This document shows positions 8,832 to 17,115 of a stretch of DNA of 64,000 nucleotides, one piece after another. This DNA comes from Agarivorans sp050870875 (GTDB taxonomy: Bacteria > Pseudomonadota > Gammaproteobacteria > Enterobacterales > Celerinatantimonadaceae): positions 3,286,001 through 3,350,000 of the forward strand of contig NZ_CP194041.2 of the NCBI RefSeq assembly GCF_050870875.2, written 5' to 3'. A program made the position numbers and the translations under genes. Under the pieces are notes generated by a model, which worked only from the letters and a program-made list of their open reading frames with translations, had not been told where the DNA came from and ran no database searches. Position 1 is the first letter of the stretch. Each line of letters opens with the position of its first letter.

Positions 8832-8869
8832 CATAAACGATAACGCTATTGTCATGGATATTATCGTTA
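8832..8869 (-). promoter_or_regulatory. AraC half-site pair (I1-I2 type) in front of araB
   Basis: Reading leftward (minus strand), TAACGATAATATCCATG (8869-8853) is followed by TAGCGTTATCGTTTATG (8848-8832). Both fit the E. coli AraC pattern TAGC-N7-TCCATA, the distal copy better than the proximal. Their starts are 21 bp apart, the I1-I2 spacing. The proximal site ends next to a poor -35 (8830-8825) and a TATATT -10 (8807-8802), as in araBAD. Site assignment follows the E. coli model; binding is inferred. Confidence 0.65.
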
Positions 8870-8991
8870 CTTAGAAAATTATCAATCATGGGTCAAAATA
8901 TTGAGAATCGCTATGAAAAGCCTTTCTTATAGCAAAAATCACGTTTTTTCACGGCAAATATGTACAAATTTGTCAATTCACATACTGGCAA

Positions 8992-9029
8992 CATGTCAAT
9001 AACAGCTAAATATATGGATAAGAACGCTG
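8992..9029 (-). promoter_or_regulatory. Second AraC half-site pair in the ara divergent region
   Basis: On the plus strand CATGTCAATAACAGCTA (8992-9008) and TATGGATAAGAACGCTG (9013-9029) are again 21 bp apart and fit the reversed AraC pattern TATGGA-N7-GCTA. The right copy closely resembles the E. coli I1 site. The pair has the same orientation as the araB pair, 160 bp away. It may activate the rightward transporter genes or act as a looping (araO-like) site. Confidence 0.55.
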
Positions 9030-9167
9030 TCATGCCAAACTTGTCGTTTTGTTAGCGACTTATTTTTAAAAGATGATGAATACTTGTCCCAGTTAAACGA
9101 GAGACGCAATTAGCTCGACCCTTAACTTGGTGAAAGATTAGCTAAATATTTTACACGGAGCGAAAAA

Positions 9168-10226
9168 ATGAAGCTTTATAAAACCCTCATAAGTGCAGCA
9201 ATGGTGAGCCTGTTGGCGCTTGCGCCATCAATCGCTAGCGCAAAGAAAACCGTTGGTATTGCGATGCCAACCAAATCATCGGCCCGTTGGATCGGTGATG
9301 GTAATAATATGAAAGCATTATTTGAAAAAAGTGGATATAGAGTTGTATTGCAATATGCCGGTGATGATATTCCTAATCAATTGGCGCAAATAGAAAACAT
9401 GGTAGTACGTGGTGTCGACGCGCTGGTGATTGCCTCTATCGATGGGACAACCCTATCGAAGGTACTAGAACAAGCCGCAGAAAGTGATATTCCAGTGGTA
9501 GCTTACGATCGCCTCATTAAAGGCTCACCTCACGTGAGTTACTACGCCACCTTTGATAACTTCCAAGTCGGCGTATTACAAGCACAAACCATCGAAAAAG
9601 CGCTCGATCTCGCGAACGGCGCTGGACCTTTTAATATTGAGTTATTTGGCGGTTCCCCCGATGATAACAATGCCTACTTCTTCTATAACGGCGCAATCTC
9701 TGTACTACAGCCTTACCTTGATAGCGGTAAGTTAGTGATCCGTAGTGGTCAAACTGGCATGGAAAAAGTGTCAACCTTACGTTGGGATGGTGCAACCGCA
9801 CAAGCACGGATGGATAACCTACTCAGTGCCTACTACACCGACGAACCTATTGATGCTGTCTTGTCTCCCTACGATGGCATCAGTATTGGGATCTTATCTT
9901 CATTGAAAGGGGTTGGTTACGGTAGTGGCGACTTAAAAATGCCTTATGTCACCGGACAAGACGCTGAACTGCAGTCAATTAAATCAATTATTGCCAACGA
10001 GCAGGGCTCTACTATTTTCAAAGATACCCGTGAACTTGCCAAGGTTACAGTTGGCATGGTTGAAGCGTTGTTAAGTGGCTCCGAGCCACAAATCAACGAC
10101 ACTAAAACCTATGACAATGGCTATAAAGTTGTCCCTTCCTTCCTACTCAAACCAGTTCCAGTAGATAAATCAAACTGGGAAGAAATACTTATTGGTAGTG
10201 GCTACTACAGTAAAGACCAGCTGTAG
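9168..10226 (+). CDS. ChvE-type sugar-binding periplasmic protein
   Basis: 352 residues with a Sec signal peptide (cleavage expected after 'SIASA', about residue 25). The mature protein is a Peripla_BP_4/ribose-binding fold: 'TVGIAMPTKSSARWIGDGNN' at the N-terminus, 'VRGVDALVIASIDG' and 'IPVVAYDRLIKGS'. These are typical of the ChvE/XylF-like multiple sugar-binding receptors that bind arabinose, xylose or galactose. Context makes L-arabinose the likely ligand: it is divergent from araBDAC and shares a control region with AraC-like sites. It is the first gene of a three-gene ABC importer. A hairpin follows its stop, which would favour higher binding-protein levels. Confidence 0.9.
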   Translation: MKLYKTLISAAMVSLLALAPSIASAKKTVGIAMPTKSSARWIGDGNNMKALFEKSGYRVVLQYAGDDIPNQLAQIENMVVRGVDALVIASIDGTTLSKVLEQAAESDIPVVAYDRLIKGSPHVSYYATFDNFQVGVLQAQTIEKALDLANGAGPFNIELFGGSPDDNNAYFFYNGAISVLQPYLDSGKLVIRSGQTGMEKVSTLRWDGATAQARMDNLLSAYYTDEPIDAVLSPYDGISIGILSSLKGVGYGSGDLKMPYVTGQDAELQSIKSIIANEQGSTIFKDTRELAKVTVGMVEALLSGSEPQINDTKTYDNGYKVVPSFLLKPVPVDKSNWEEILIGSGYYSKDQL

Positions 10227-10235
10227 TGTCGATTT

Positions 10236-10267
10236 GAGACCTTTTGATCCATGTGTCAAAAGGTCTC
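10236..10267 (+). terminator. 12-bp hairpin between binding protein and ATPase genes
   Basis: Arms 10236-10247 (GAGACCTTTTGA) and 10256-10267 pair perfectly around an 8-nt loop. There is no T-run. Such hairpins after the binding-protein gene of ABC operons stabilise the upstream mRNA or partly terminate, setting a high receptor-to-transporter ratio. Confidence 0.65.
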
Positions 10268-10300
10268 GCTTATTCGATCCTTGATTTTCCTGAGGGAACT

Positions 10301-11833
10301 ATGAATACCATTTTAGAAATGCGCAATATCACCAAAACCTTCCCTGGTGTAAAAGCGCTAAACAACGTCAGCCTCAGTTTAGACAATGCTGAAATTCACG
10401 CACTAGTGGGCGAAAATGGCGCGGGTAAATCCACGCTGATGAAAGTTCTCAGTGGCGTATATCCACATAGTAGTTTTGATGGTGAGATTGTTTATCGGGG
10501 CCAAAAACAACAATTTAATACCATTTCAGATAGTGAACACAAAGGCATCATCATCATTCACCAAGAGCTCGCCTTGGTTCCGATGTTATCGATTGCCGAA
10601 AATGTATTTTTAGGGAACGAAATCGAAGACAAAGGTGTCATCGATTGGCCACAAACCTTCCTTAAAACCCAAAAAGTCTTGGCCAAAGTTGGCTTAGGCA
10701 ATGAAAATCCGCAGACAAAAATTCAGAATTTAGGCGTGGGCAAACAACAATTGGTTGAAATTGCCAAGGCACTTTCCAAAGACGTGGAAGTACTTATCTT
10801 AGACGAGCCAACCGCCAGCTTAAACGAAACCGATAGTGATGCCCTGCTCGAATTACTGTTAGAGTTTAAACGCCAAGGCATTGCTTCAATCCTGATTTCC
10901 CACAAATTGAATGAAGTGGCCAAAGTCGCCGACAAAATTACGGTGATCCGCGATGGCGGAGCGGTGAGCACCATGGATTGTCGCACCCAGCAGATCAGTG
11001 AAGATGACATTATTCGCGATATGGTTGGCCGCGAATTACAAGACCGTTATCCACACCGTAAAGCCACCATTAGTGAAGAAATTCTCAGCGTGAATAACTG
11101 GGAAGTTTATCACCCACTACACAGTGAACGGCGAATCATTCATAACATTGATTTTGCGGTAAAACGTGGACAGGTGGTTGGTATCGCTGGACTAATGGGA
11201 GCTGGTCGAACCGAATTAGCCCGCAGTATTTTTGGTCACTCTTATGGGCAAAAAATATCGGGCGAATTAAAATTACATGGCAAACCAGTCAAGCTCAATA
11301 CCATAGAAAAAGCCATTGAAGCAGGTTTAGCCTACGTGACCGAAGACCGGAAGGACTATGGTCTGGTGTTAATCGACAGCATTTTGCACAATATTCCTTT
11401 GGCAAATTTGTCGGCTATCTCAAATCATACGGTCATTAATAACGCGCAAGAAACCATGCTTGGCAATGACTACAAGAATAAGATGAACATTCGCTGCTCA
11501 TCACTCAGCCAGCATACCGATAACTTATCGGGTGGTAATCAGCAAAAAGTAGTGCTTGCCAAATGGTTGTTTGCCGATCCAGAAGTCCTAATCCTCGATG
11601 AACCCACTCGGGGCATCGATGTGGGCGCAAAATATGAAATATACACACTGATTAATCACCTCGCAGAGCAAGGAAAAGGCATCGTCATCATCTCTTCTGA
11701 AATGCCAGAGCTATTAGGCATGTGTGACCACATCTACGTGATGAATGAAGGGGAGTTCGTGGGTGAACTCACTGCCGAACAGGCATCTCAGGAAAAAATT
11801 ATGCAATTGATCATTCAATCGGGGAGAGAATGA
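10301..11833 (+). CDS. Sugar ABC transporter ATPase (GguA/MmsA-type, two ABC domains)
   Basis: 510 residues with two nucleotide-binding domains in tandem. Domain 1 has Walker A 'GENGAGKSTLMKVLSG' (about 36-51), signature 'NLGVGKQQLVEIAKAL' and Walker B 'VLILDEPTASL'. Domain 2 has the degenerate Walker A 'GLMGAGRTELARSIFG', signature 'LSGGNQQKVVLAKWL' and 'VLILDEPTRGIDVGAKYEIY'. This layout is diagnostic of monosaccharide importers. I chose ATG 10301 (TGAGGG 5-9 nt upstream) over the longer frame from 10244, whose extra residues fall in the hairpin. It energises uptake with the flanking receptor and permease. Confidence 0.93.
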   Translation: MNTILEMRNITKTFPGVKALNNVSLSLDNAEIHALVGENGAGKSTLMKVLSGVYPHSSFDGEIVYRGQKQQFNTISDSEHKGIIIIHQELALVPMLSIAENVFLGNEIEDKGVIDWPQTFLKTQKVLAKVGLGNENPQTKIQNLGVGKQQLVEIAKALSKDVEVLILDEPTASLNETDSDALLELLLEFKRQGIASILISHKLNEVAKVADKITVIRDGGAVSTMDCRTQQISEDDIIRDMVGRELQDRYPHRKATISEEILSVNNWEVYHPLHSERRIIHNIDFAVKRGQVVGIAGLMGAGRTELARSIFGHSYGQKISGELKLHGKPVKLNTIEKAIEAGLAYVTEDRKDYGLVLIDSILHNIPLANLSAISNHTVINNAQETMLGNDYKNKMNIRCSSLSQHTDNLSGGNQQKVVLAKWLFADPEVLILDEPTRGIDVGAKYEIYTLINHLAEQGKGIVIISSEMPELLGMCDHIYVMNEGEFVGELTAEQASQEKIMQLIIQSGRE

Positions 11834-11834
11834 A

Positions 11835-13040
11835 ATGAGTACCAAAGTTGTAAACAATGCTAAAGATAGCGACAACTCGGTGAGTGGATTTGGCGCTGTC
11901 ACTCGTCATCTGAGAGAATATGGCATTTTATTAGCCCTGATTGTGATTATGGGATTCTTTCAGATTATTACCGAAGGCACCCTACTCAAACCGGTTAACC
12001 TTACCAACTTATTTTTACAAAACTCCTATATCATTATTATGGCCTTAGGCATGTTACTGGTGATTGTTGCAGGTCATATCGACTTATCGGTCGGTTCTGT
12101 CTGTGGCTTTGTCGGCGCGCTGGCTGCGGTGTTAATGGTTAACTTTGACTTTAACTGGTTTGTTACGGTGATCATTTGTTTAGCCGCAGGTTTCGTGATT
12201 GGAGCAATGCAGGGCTACTGGATCGCTTATCATAAGATCCCAGCGTTTATTGTGACTCTAGCGGGCATGTTAGTCTTTAAAGGTTTAACCATTGCGCTGC
12301 TACAAGGGCAATCGGTAGGGCCATTCCCTAGTGAATTTCAGGCTTTAAGTTCGGGGTTCATTGGCGATATCTTTGATATGCACAAATTTAACCTCACTTC
12401 TTTCATCTTAGGAATTATTTTAGTCTCAGCTTTTATCGGCTTTAACTTACGCAGTCGCCTCAAACAACAGCAGTTGATGCCCAGCGAAGAACCCACCAAT
12501 GTATTTTTACTCAGAATTGGTTTCATCTCCGCGGCGCTACTCTACTTGGTCTATTTATTGTCTACCTATAAAGGTATTCCCAATATTTTAATGGTAATGG
12601 CCCTGCTCATTTCACTGTATGTATTTATTACCAATAACACCACTATCGGACGACGCATCTATGCCATTGGTGGTAACGAAAAAGCGGCCTTGATGTCAGG
12701 AATTAATACCAAAAAAATCACCTTCTTAACTTTTGCCAATATGGGAATGTTAGCTGCGCTGGCAGGTTTGGTATTTGCGGCTCGACTTAATACGGCTACA
12801 CCAAAAGCGGGTTTATCTTTCGAACTGGATGTGATTGCGGCGGTATTTATTGGTGGCGCCTCGGTACATGGCGGCGTTGGTAAAATCATGGGTGCGGTGA
12901 TTGGTGCATTCATCATGGGCGTGATGAATAACGGTATGTCAATCATGGGCGTTGGCATCGACTGGCAACAAGTCATTAAAGGTTTGGTATTACTGGCTGC
13001 GGTTATTTTCGATGTTTACAGCAAAAAACGTAGTGCATAA
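11835..13040 (+). CDS. Sugar ABC transporter permease (GguB/XylH-type)
   Basis: 401 residues, about 10 predicted membrane helices, BPD_transp_2 family. The segment 'LGMLLVIVAGHIDLSVGSVCGFVG' (here around residues 72-95) and 'GGNEKAALMSGINTKKITFLTF' are typical of XylH/GguB permeases, the latter being the cytoplasmic loop that meets the ATPase. 'DVIAAVFIGGASVHGGVGKI' is the conserved C-terminal motif. The start lies 1 nt after the ATPase stop, implying translational coupling. A long middle loop (about 205-235) is charged, as in XylH/GguB. It completes the importer and is followed by a strong bidirectional terminator. Confidence 0.92.
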   Translation: MSTKVVNNAKDSDNSVSGFGAVTRHLREYGILLALIVIMGFFQIITEGTLLKPVNLTNLFLQNSYIIIMALGMLLVIVAGHIDLSVGSVCGFVGALAAVLMVNFDFNWFVTVIICLAAGFVIGAMQGYWIAYHKIPAFIVTLAGMLVFKGLTIALLQGQSVGPFPSEFQALSSGFIGDIFDMHKFNLTSFILGIILVSAFIGFNLRSRLKQQQLMPSEEPTNVFLLRIGFISAALLYLVYLLSTYKGIPNILMVMALLISLYVFITNNTTIGRRIYAIGGNEKAALMSGINTKKITFLTFANMGMLAALAGLVFAARLNTATPKAGLSFELDVIAAVFIGGASVHGGVGKIMGAVIGAFIMGVMNNGMSIMGVGIDWQQVIKGLVLLAAVIFDVYSKKRSA

Positions 13041-13048
13041 ATTTGAAT

Positions 13049-13112
13049 GCTTAAGCCGAAGGACTTAAGCCTATAAAAAAGAGATTAAGTCCCGACTTAA
13101 TCTCTTTTTTTT
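13049..13112. terminator. Stem-loop plus bidirectional rho-independent terminator
   Basis: A small hairpin (13049-13055 with 13064-13070) is followed by A6-GAGATTAAGT-CCCG-ACTTAATCTC-T8 (13075-13112). This is a 10-bp stem with A- and T-runs on both sides, serving the rightward transporter operon and the leftward chemoreceptor gene. Confidence 0.9.
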
Positions 13113-13133
13113 ATGACCGATACAGCTCGCCCC

Positions 13134-15185
13134 TTAGTGAAACACCGATACTTGCTGCTGCAGTGCATCAGCCATGGATTGTAATTGCGTGGCACTGTCG
13201 GCGCTTTTCGCCGCGGTATTGCGGCCATCGGCATTTGCCTCACTGAGTTTGGCGGCATTGGCGGCAATCTCTTGAGACACCTGCGCCTGCTGTTCAGTCG
13301 TGGCGGCGATAGTCTCCGATTGACTGGCAATTAAACTGACTTGCTCAGTAATCTTGCTCAGAGCCTCACCGGTATTAGCGGCATGCTCGGTAAACAACTC
13401 ACCCCGTTGTTGGCTCTCACTCATCATGCTCACCGCATTGCCAGTACTGGCTTGCAGTTTCCCAACAATGGCTTCCACTTCTTTCACCGAATCTTGGGTT
13501 CGTTTGGCTAAGGTTCGAACTTCATCGGCGACCACCGCAAAACCACGACCTTGTTCACCCGCCCTCGCAGCCTCAATTGCCGCGTTCAAGGCAAGTAAAT
13601 TGGTTTGGTCTGCAATTTCGTTGATCATTCGTGTTACATCTTGAATATTACGGCTCTCTTCTCCCGCCAAAGCTATCGCTTCAGAAGACTGCTTCAGCTG
13701 TTGATTCAGCAAGCCAATCTCTGAAATCATCTGCTCAACTAAATGAGAGCCATGTTGGCTACTGCTATCGGCTAAACGCACACTGCCGGCGATATCTTCG
13801 ACTTGATGCGCCACCGAATTTGCCGATGCAGCCAGTTCTTCTATCGCCGCAGCGACCTGATCCACCTGAAGCTGCTGGCCATCGAGCTGTTGCAAACTAT
13901 TTTCAGAATCGGTAAATACACTGCTCGCCTGCTGTTGCACACGATTACTAGTGTCTCGAATATGAGTAATCAATTGATTGAGCTCTCTCGCCATTTGGTG
14001 CACGCCTGCATTTAAGCGCTCAATCTCGTTATCGGCTTCGGCGTTACCCTCGCCCATCTGTAGGCTCATTTCGCCAGCACCCATGCGTTCAATATTTCCG
14101 GTTAACCTGAGCAAGGGTTTAGTAAAGCGACGCACAAATAAACTGAGCGACACAAAACTCAAAATTGCAGCGAATACAGCAATCATGATCACAATATGCA
14201 GTAAATCGCGACTGGCTTCGGTGACTTCCTCCACCAAGGTTCCGCCTAATAGCTTCCAATTCCACCCAGGGACTTCGGCATAAACCAAATACTGTTCAGC
14301 AACCTTACCTTGATGCTCAGCAGTAAAGCTAATCACCCCCGAAGCTTGCTCAAAAATCTGTTTAAATAGTTTATGTCCTTGCGCATCGACCCGGTCGATG
14401 ATCGAAGCTCCATCCTTAATATAGGGATGATAAAGATAGTTCCCTAAGGCCTCACTTGGGCTATTATCCACGACAATACTGTGTCCGGTTTTACCCCAAT
14501 TAATTTGCGACAAATTAGCGAAAATACGCTGGGTCGGTTCTTCAATGGGGATCCCAATAAAGCTTAAACCCATGACTTTTCCTTGAGGTGTTTTCAAGGG
14601 ATAGTAATAGGTCAAATAGTCATGACCAAACAATTTGACCTTGGCGTAATAATCTTGACCGTTCATCAGACGTTGATAACCCGGATGTTGCTTGCCCAAG
14701 CGACTCCCAAGTACCCGTTGACCATCTTGGTTGGTTAATGAGGTGCTCACCCGAATAAAATCATCACCACTGGCAGAAAACAAAGTGGCGACCGCACCAG
14801 TATCCTGAGTAAAGCGATCTATTTGACTAAAATCCCCTAACAACGACTGGCCGTTAAGAACAATCTCATAGACCTTAAACTGTTGGTAATTAACCGACTG
14901 AGCCAATACTTGAAAGCCGTCGAGATAACCATTTCGAAAGGTTCGCTCCAACACTTTTGCTTGTTTTAAATAATCGTCAAACTCACCAGCGATATTCTCA
15001 GCTAAAGCTTCTACTTTAGATCGATGATCGTACATGGTTTGTTCAAACAAAGCTGCAGCGGCTTTTTCATAAACCAGAGAGCTAATCGCACCAAACGCAA
15101 TCACGATCAATAAACCCACAAATAATTGTAGTTGTAAGCCAATTCGGCGATGGCCAAAACCGTTTAAAATGCAAAATGCTTGCAT
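13134..15185 (-). CDS. Methyl-accepting chemotaxis protein, Cache-type sensor
   Basis: A 683-residue transducer. TM1 lies at about 18-38 and TM2 at about 330-352. The periplasmic part (about 40-328) has the single-Cache_3/Cache_2 look ('YDHRSKVEALAENIAGEF', 'YYAKVKLFGHDYLTYYYPL'). A HAMP domain (about 353-405) and a cytoplasmic signalling domain follow. The receptor tip 'IADQTNLLALNAAIEAARAG' with 'EQGRGFAVVADEVRTLAKRT' is fully conserved, and glutamine/glutamate methylation sites flank it. The C-terminus lacks a CheR-tethering NWETF-like pentapeptide. It converges with the arabinose transporter, but a sugar ligand cannot be claimed because Cache domains mostly sense small acids or amines directly. 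Confidence 0.93.
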   Translation of the reverse strand: MQAFCILNGFGHRRIGLQLQLFVGLLIVIAFGAISSLVYEKAAAALFEQTMYDHRSKVEALAENIAGEFDDYLKQAKVLERTFRNGYLDGFQVLAQSVNYQQFKVYEIVLNGQSLLGDFSQIDRFTQDTGAVATLFSASGDDFIRVSTSLTNQDGQRVLGSRLGKQHPGYQRLMNGQDYYAKVKLFGHDYLTYYYPLKTPQGKVMGLSFIGIPIEEPTQRIFANLSQINWGKTGHSIVVDNSPSEALGNYLYHPYIKDGASIIDRVDAQGHKLFKQIFEQASGVISFTAEHQGKVAEQYLVYAEVPGWNWKLLGGTLVEEVTEASRDLLHIVIMIAVFAAILSFVSLSLFVRRFTKPLLRLTGNIERMGAGEMSLQMGEGNAEADNEIERLNAGVHQMARELNQLITHIRDTSNRVQQQASSVFTDSENSLQQLDGQQLQVDQVAAAIEELAASANSVAHQVEDIAGSVRLADSSSQHGSHLVEQMISEIGLLNQQLKQSSEAIALAGEESRNIQDVTRMINEIADQTNLLALNAAIEAARAGEQGRGFAVVADEVRTLAKRTQDSVKEVEAIVGKLQASTGNAVSMMSESQQRGELFTEHAANTGEALSKITEQVSLIASQSETIAATTEQQAQVSQEIAANAAKLSEANADGRNTAAKSADSATQLQSMADALQQQVSVFH

Positions 15186-15734
15186 AAATTTGTAACCTAA
15201 AAAAATGTGAATGCGGATGCTACAAAAATGGAAAATTTAAGTAAACACGAGTCACCAACAAATTGCGTTTCTTTTGCTATCGATCAATATCAGCCAAAAA
15301 AAGCATAAGATACCGCACTTGTGAATTTATATTTTTAAAAAAGAATAGAAGGCAATGATTTAAACTGAATTATACAAAGTATTTAAAATTAAAGGTTTAA
15401 TGTAAATAAAACAGACAGTCATTAAACTAAACATCTAAGGAAAGCGCTGGCTTCATCTCAAAACACACTTAAGTTTCGGTCGGCGGCCACAGTGAAACAT
15501 CCCTTGCTCGCACCAGCAGTAAGCATTTATTCAACTTCGTTATATTTGCAATAGACTGGCGACGTAGACCCGTATGAAAAAAAACTGAGCGATTGCTTTT
15601 AATCCGAAGTACCAGTGAGTGTTTCGAATACCAATATGGAATACTCACAATCACCAAAACGTGTCATGAATTGTTCTTAAGGCCTCCAAATTCCTGAGGA
15701 AATACAGCAATAGAGAGCTCCTGTTAACGATTCT
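15186..15734. other. Long intergenic region, possible 62-codon ORF
   Basis: AT-rich spacer with no recognised gene. A minus-strand frame 15469-15657 could encode 62 residues ('MVIVSIPYWYSKHSLVLRIK' onward) but has no clear ribosome site and no family I recognise. Its base composition differs from the adjacent AT-rich DNA, so a repeat-derived or relic sequence is possible. Confidence 0.3.
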
Positions 15735-15740
15735 CTATTG
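15708..15740 (-). terminator. Hairpin overlapping the anti-sigma stop codon
   Basis: Arms 15708-15716 (CAATAGAGA) and 15732-15740 pair perfectly (9 bp) around a 15-nt loop, and the TAG stop lies within the stem. No T-run, so termination strength is uncertain. Confidence 0.5.
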
Positions 15741-16538
15741 AGCGATATTTTGACAATGATGACGCAGCTTGTCAGGGAAGATATAGACAAATGTAGACTC
15801 AAGATTGACACTCTGCGGAACTAACCACCAAGATGGATCGAAGGGGAGTAAATACCAAGCTTGTTGTTGCCAGTGCAACGCTAAATTGGGCTTAATTTTA
15901 GTTGCCGCGAGAGTGATAGCTTGCTGCTGCGACAAGCTTAGATCTTGAATCGCAATGCGCGCCAGCTGCTCCGGACGCAAATCAGCTAAAGCATCGCGAA
16001 TGCAATGACGCTGCTCATCTGACAAGGCGCTTGCCGCTTCAAATACCGAAAGAGAAGGTGTTTTTATCGCAGGCTCCCCCCCCATATCACTGGCGATACT
16101 TTGCTTAGCGACTGCTCGCGCTGATTCTTGTAATATTCGAGCTTGGCTTGTCGACTGTTGAGCTTCCGCCCGTTGCAGCTCGTGGTCTCGCCGCTCCACT
16201 CCTCCTACAGAAGACGGACTTGCAACGGAACGAAGGGCTTCGTTTTGATAGCTCAATTCGCTGGGTGTTGCCAGACTTGGATCGTGCATCACGCTCTGCC
16301 ACAACCACCAGCCCAATACGCCAACACAGCCAATCGAAGCGGCGCTGGCCCATAACGGAGCCCCCGCCCAACTTTTGCGACGAACCAAAGGCACTACTTT
16401 GGCTTGTTTAGTCTGCTGCTCGGCCAAATTTAAGATCTGCTGATCCAACTCGGGCGAAGGTTGCAGTGGGTCGATGGCTCGCTGAAATGCTTGATCGATT
16501 TGCGCGTCACTCGGGGGATTATCAGTATGCTCAGCCAT
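15735..16538 (-). CDS. Putative membrane anti-sigma protein
   Basis: 267 residues with one transmembrane helix near residues 55-75 ('APLWASAASIGCVGVLGWWLW'-like segment), a ~50-residue cytoplasmic N-terminus and a large C-terminal region. No known domain is recognised. I choose the ATG at 16538 because GGGAGA lies just upstream; the longer start at 16559 lies deeper in the sigma gene. Its 8-nt overlap with the ECF sigma gene and its single-TM topology match typical anti-sigma factors, which hold the sigma factor at the membrane until a signal arrives. A zinc-finger HxxxCxxC motif is not visible, so the assignment rests on context and topology. Confidence 0.6.
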   Translation of the reverse strand: MAEHTDNPPSDAQIDQAFQRAIDPLQPSPELDQQILNLAEQQTKQAKVVPLVRRKSWAGAPLWASAASIGCVGVLGWWLWQSVMHDPSLATPSELSYQNEALRSVASPSSVGGVERRDHELQRAEAQQSTSQARILQESARAVAKQSIASDMGGEPAIKTPSLSVFEAASALSDEQRHCIRDALADLRPEQLARIAIQDLSLSQQQAITLAATKIKPNLALHWQQQAWYLLPFDPSWWLVPQSVNLESTFVYIFPDKLRHHCQNIAQ

Positions 16539-17115
16539 GGTGTTTCTCCCAACATTCACGTAATTGCTGATAAGCAGTGCGTATTCGGCTTTTCACCGCA
16601 TCGAAGGAGGCATCCAATACCACACTAATTTCGGCAACTGCCAAGCCATTTTGTTTCAACATAAAAACATCCTGCTGCTTTCTCGGCAAGCGCGATACAC
16701 AGAGCAGAATCACCTGCTTGGCTTGTGCCTGTTGATGACTTAACTCTGGATTTGTGGTCGCCAAAAGCCCCGCTAGGGCCTGTTCATCTTGCTCACCTTG
16801 ACCACCTTGGCGACGCCAATGATCGGCAATACGGCGACGAGCAATAGTATAAAGGAAGGCTCGAAACTTACCTTCACAGCCCGCATAGACAGAAACCCCT
16901 GCCTCACTGGTAACCATCAGGTGGAAACTACTCGCTTGGCTTATCAGCGACTCCCAAATATCCTGAAACACTTCATTAGCAGCTGTTTCAGGCATTTTTT
17001 GTCGAACAAAGGCAAATAACGCTTTACGATAACGTTGATACAAGCACTCAAAGGCCGCGAGATCGCCACGCTGTCCATAGTCGAGCATCAGTTGCTCATC
17101 ACTGGCTAAGCTCAT
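16531..17115 (-). CDS. ECF-type RNA polymerase sigma factor
   Basis: 194 residues from the chosen ATG at 17115; the frame is open further upstream but that part lies inside the VWA gene. Region 2 is visible as 'AFECLYQRYRKALFAFVRQK' with 'VFQDIWESLI' (core binding and -10 recognition, about 20-65). Region 4 is 'LPRKQQDVFMLKQNGLAVAEI' with 'SFDAVKSRIRTAYQQLRECW' (-35 recognition, about 130-190). The start overlaps the VWA stop by 17 nt and its end overlaps the putative anti-sigma gene, so the three genes are one translationally coupled unit. The regulon is unknown. ECF/VWA/one-TM arrangements of this type occur in several marine gammaproteobacteria. Confidence 0.88.
   Translation of the reverse strand: MSLASDEQLMLDYGQRGDLAAFECLYQRYRKALFAFVRQKMPETAANEVFQDIWESLISQASSFHLMVTSEAGVSVYAGCEGKFRAFLYTIARRRIADHWRRQGGQGEQDEQALAGLLATTNPELSHQQAQAKQVILLCVSRLPRKQQDVFMLKQNGLAVAEISVVLDASFDAVKSRIRTAYQQLRECWEKHHG

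Noticed and set aside
8961..8990. CRP site (TCACA half) in the ara divergent region
   Set aside because: Only one half-site matches; the TGTGA partner at the correct spacing is absent.
10244..10300. Longer N-terminus for the sugar ABC ATPase
   Set aside because: The extra codons lie in a hairpin, and a good ribosome site precedes the ATG at 10301.
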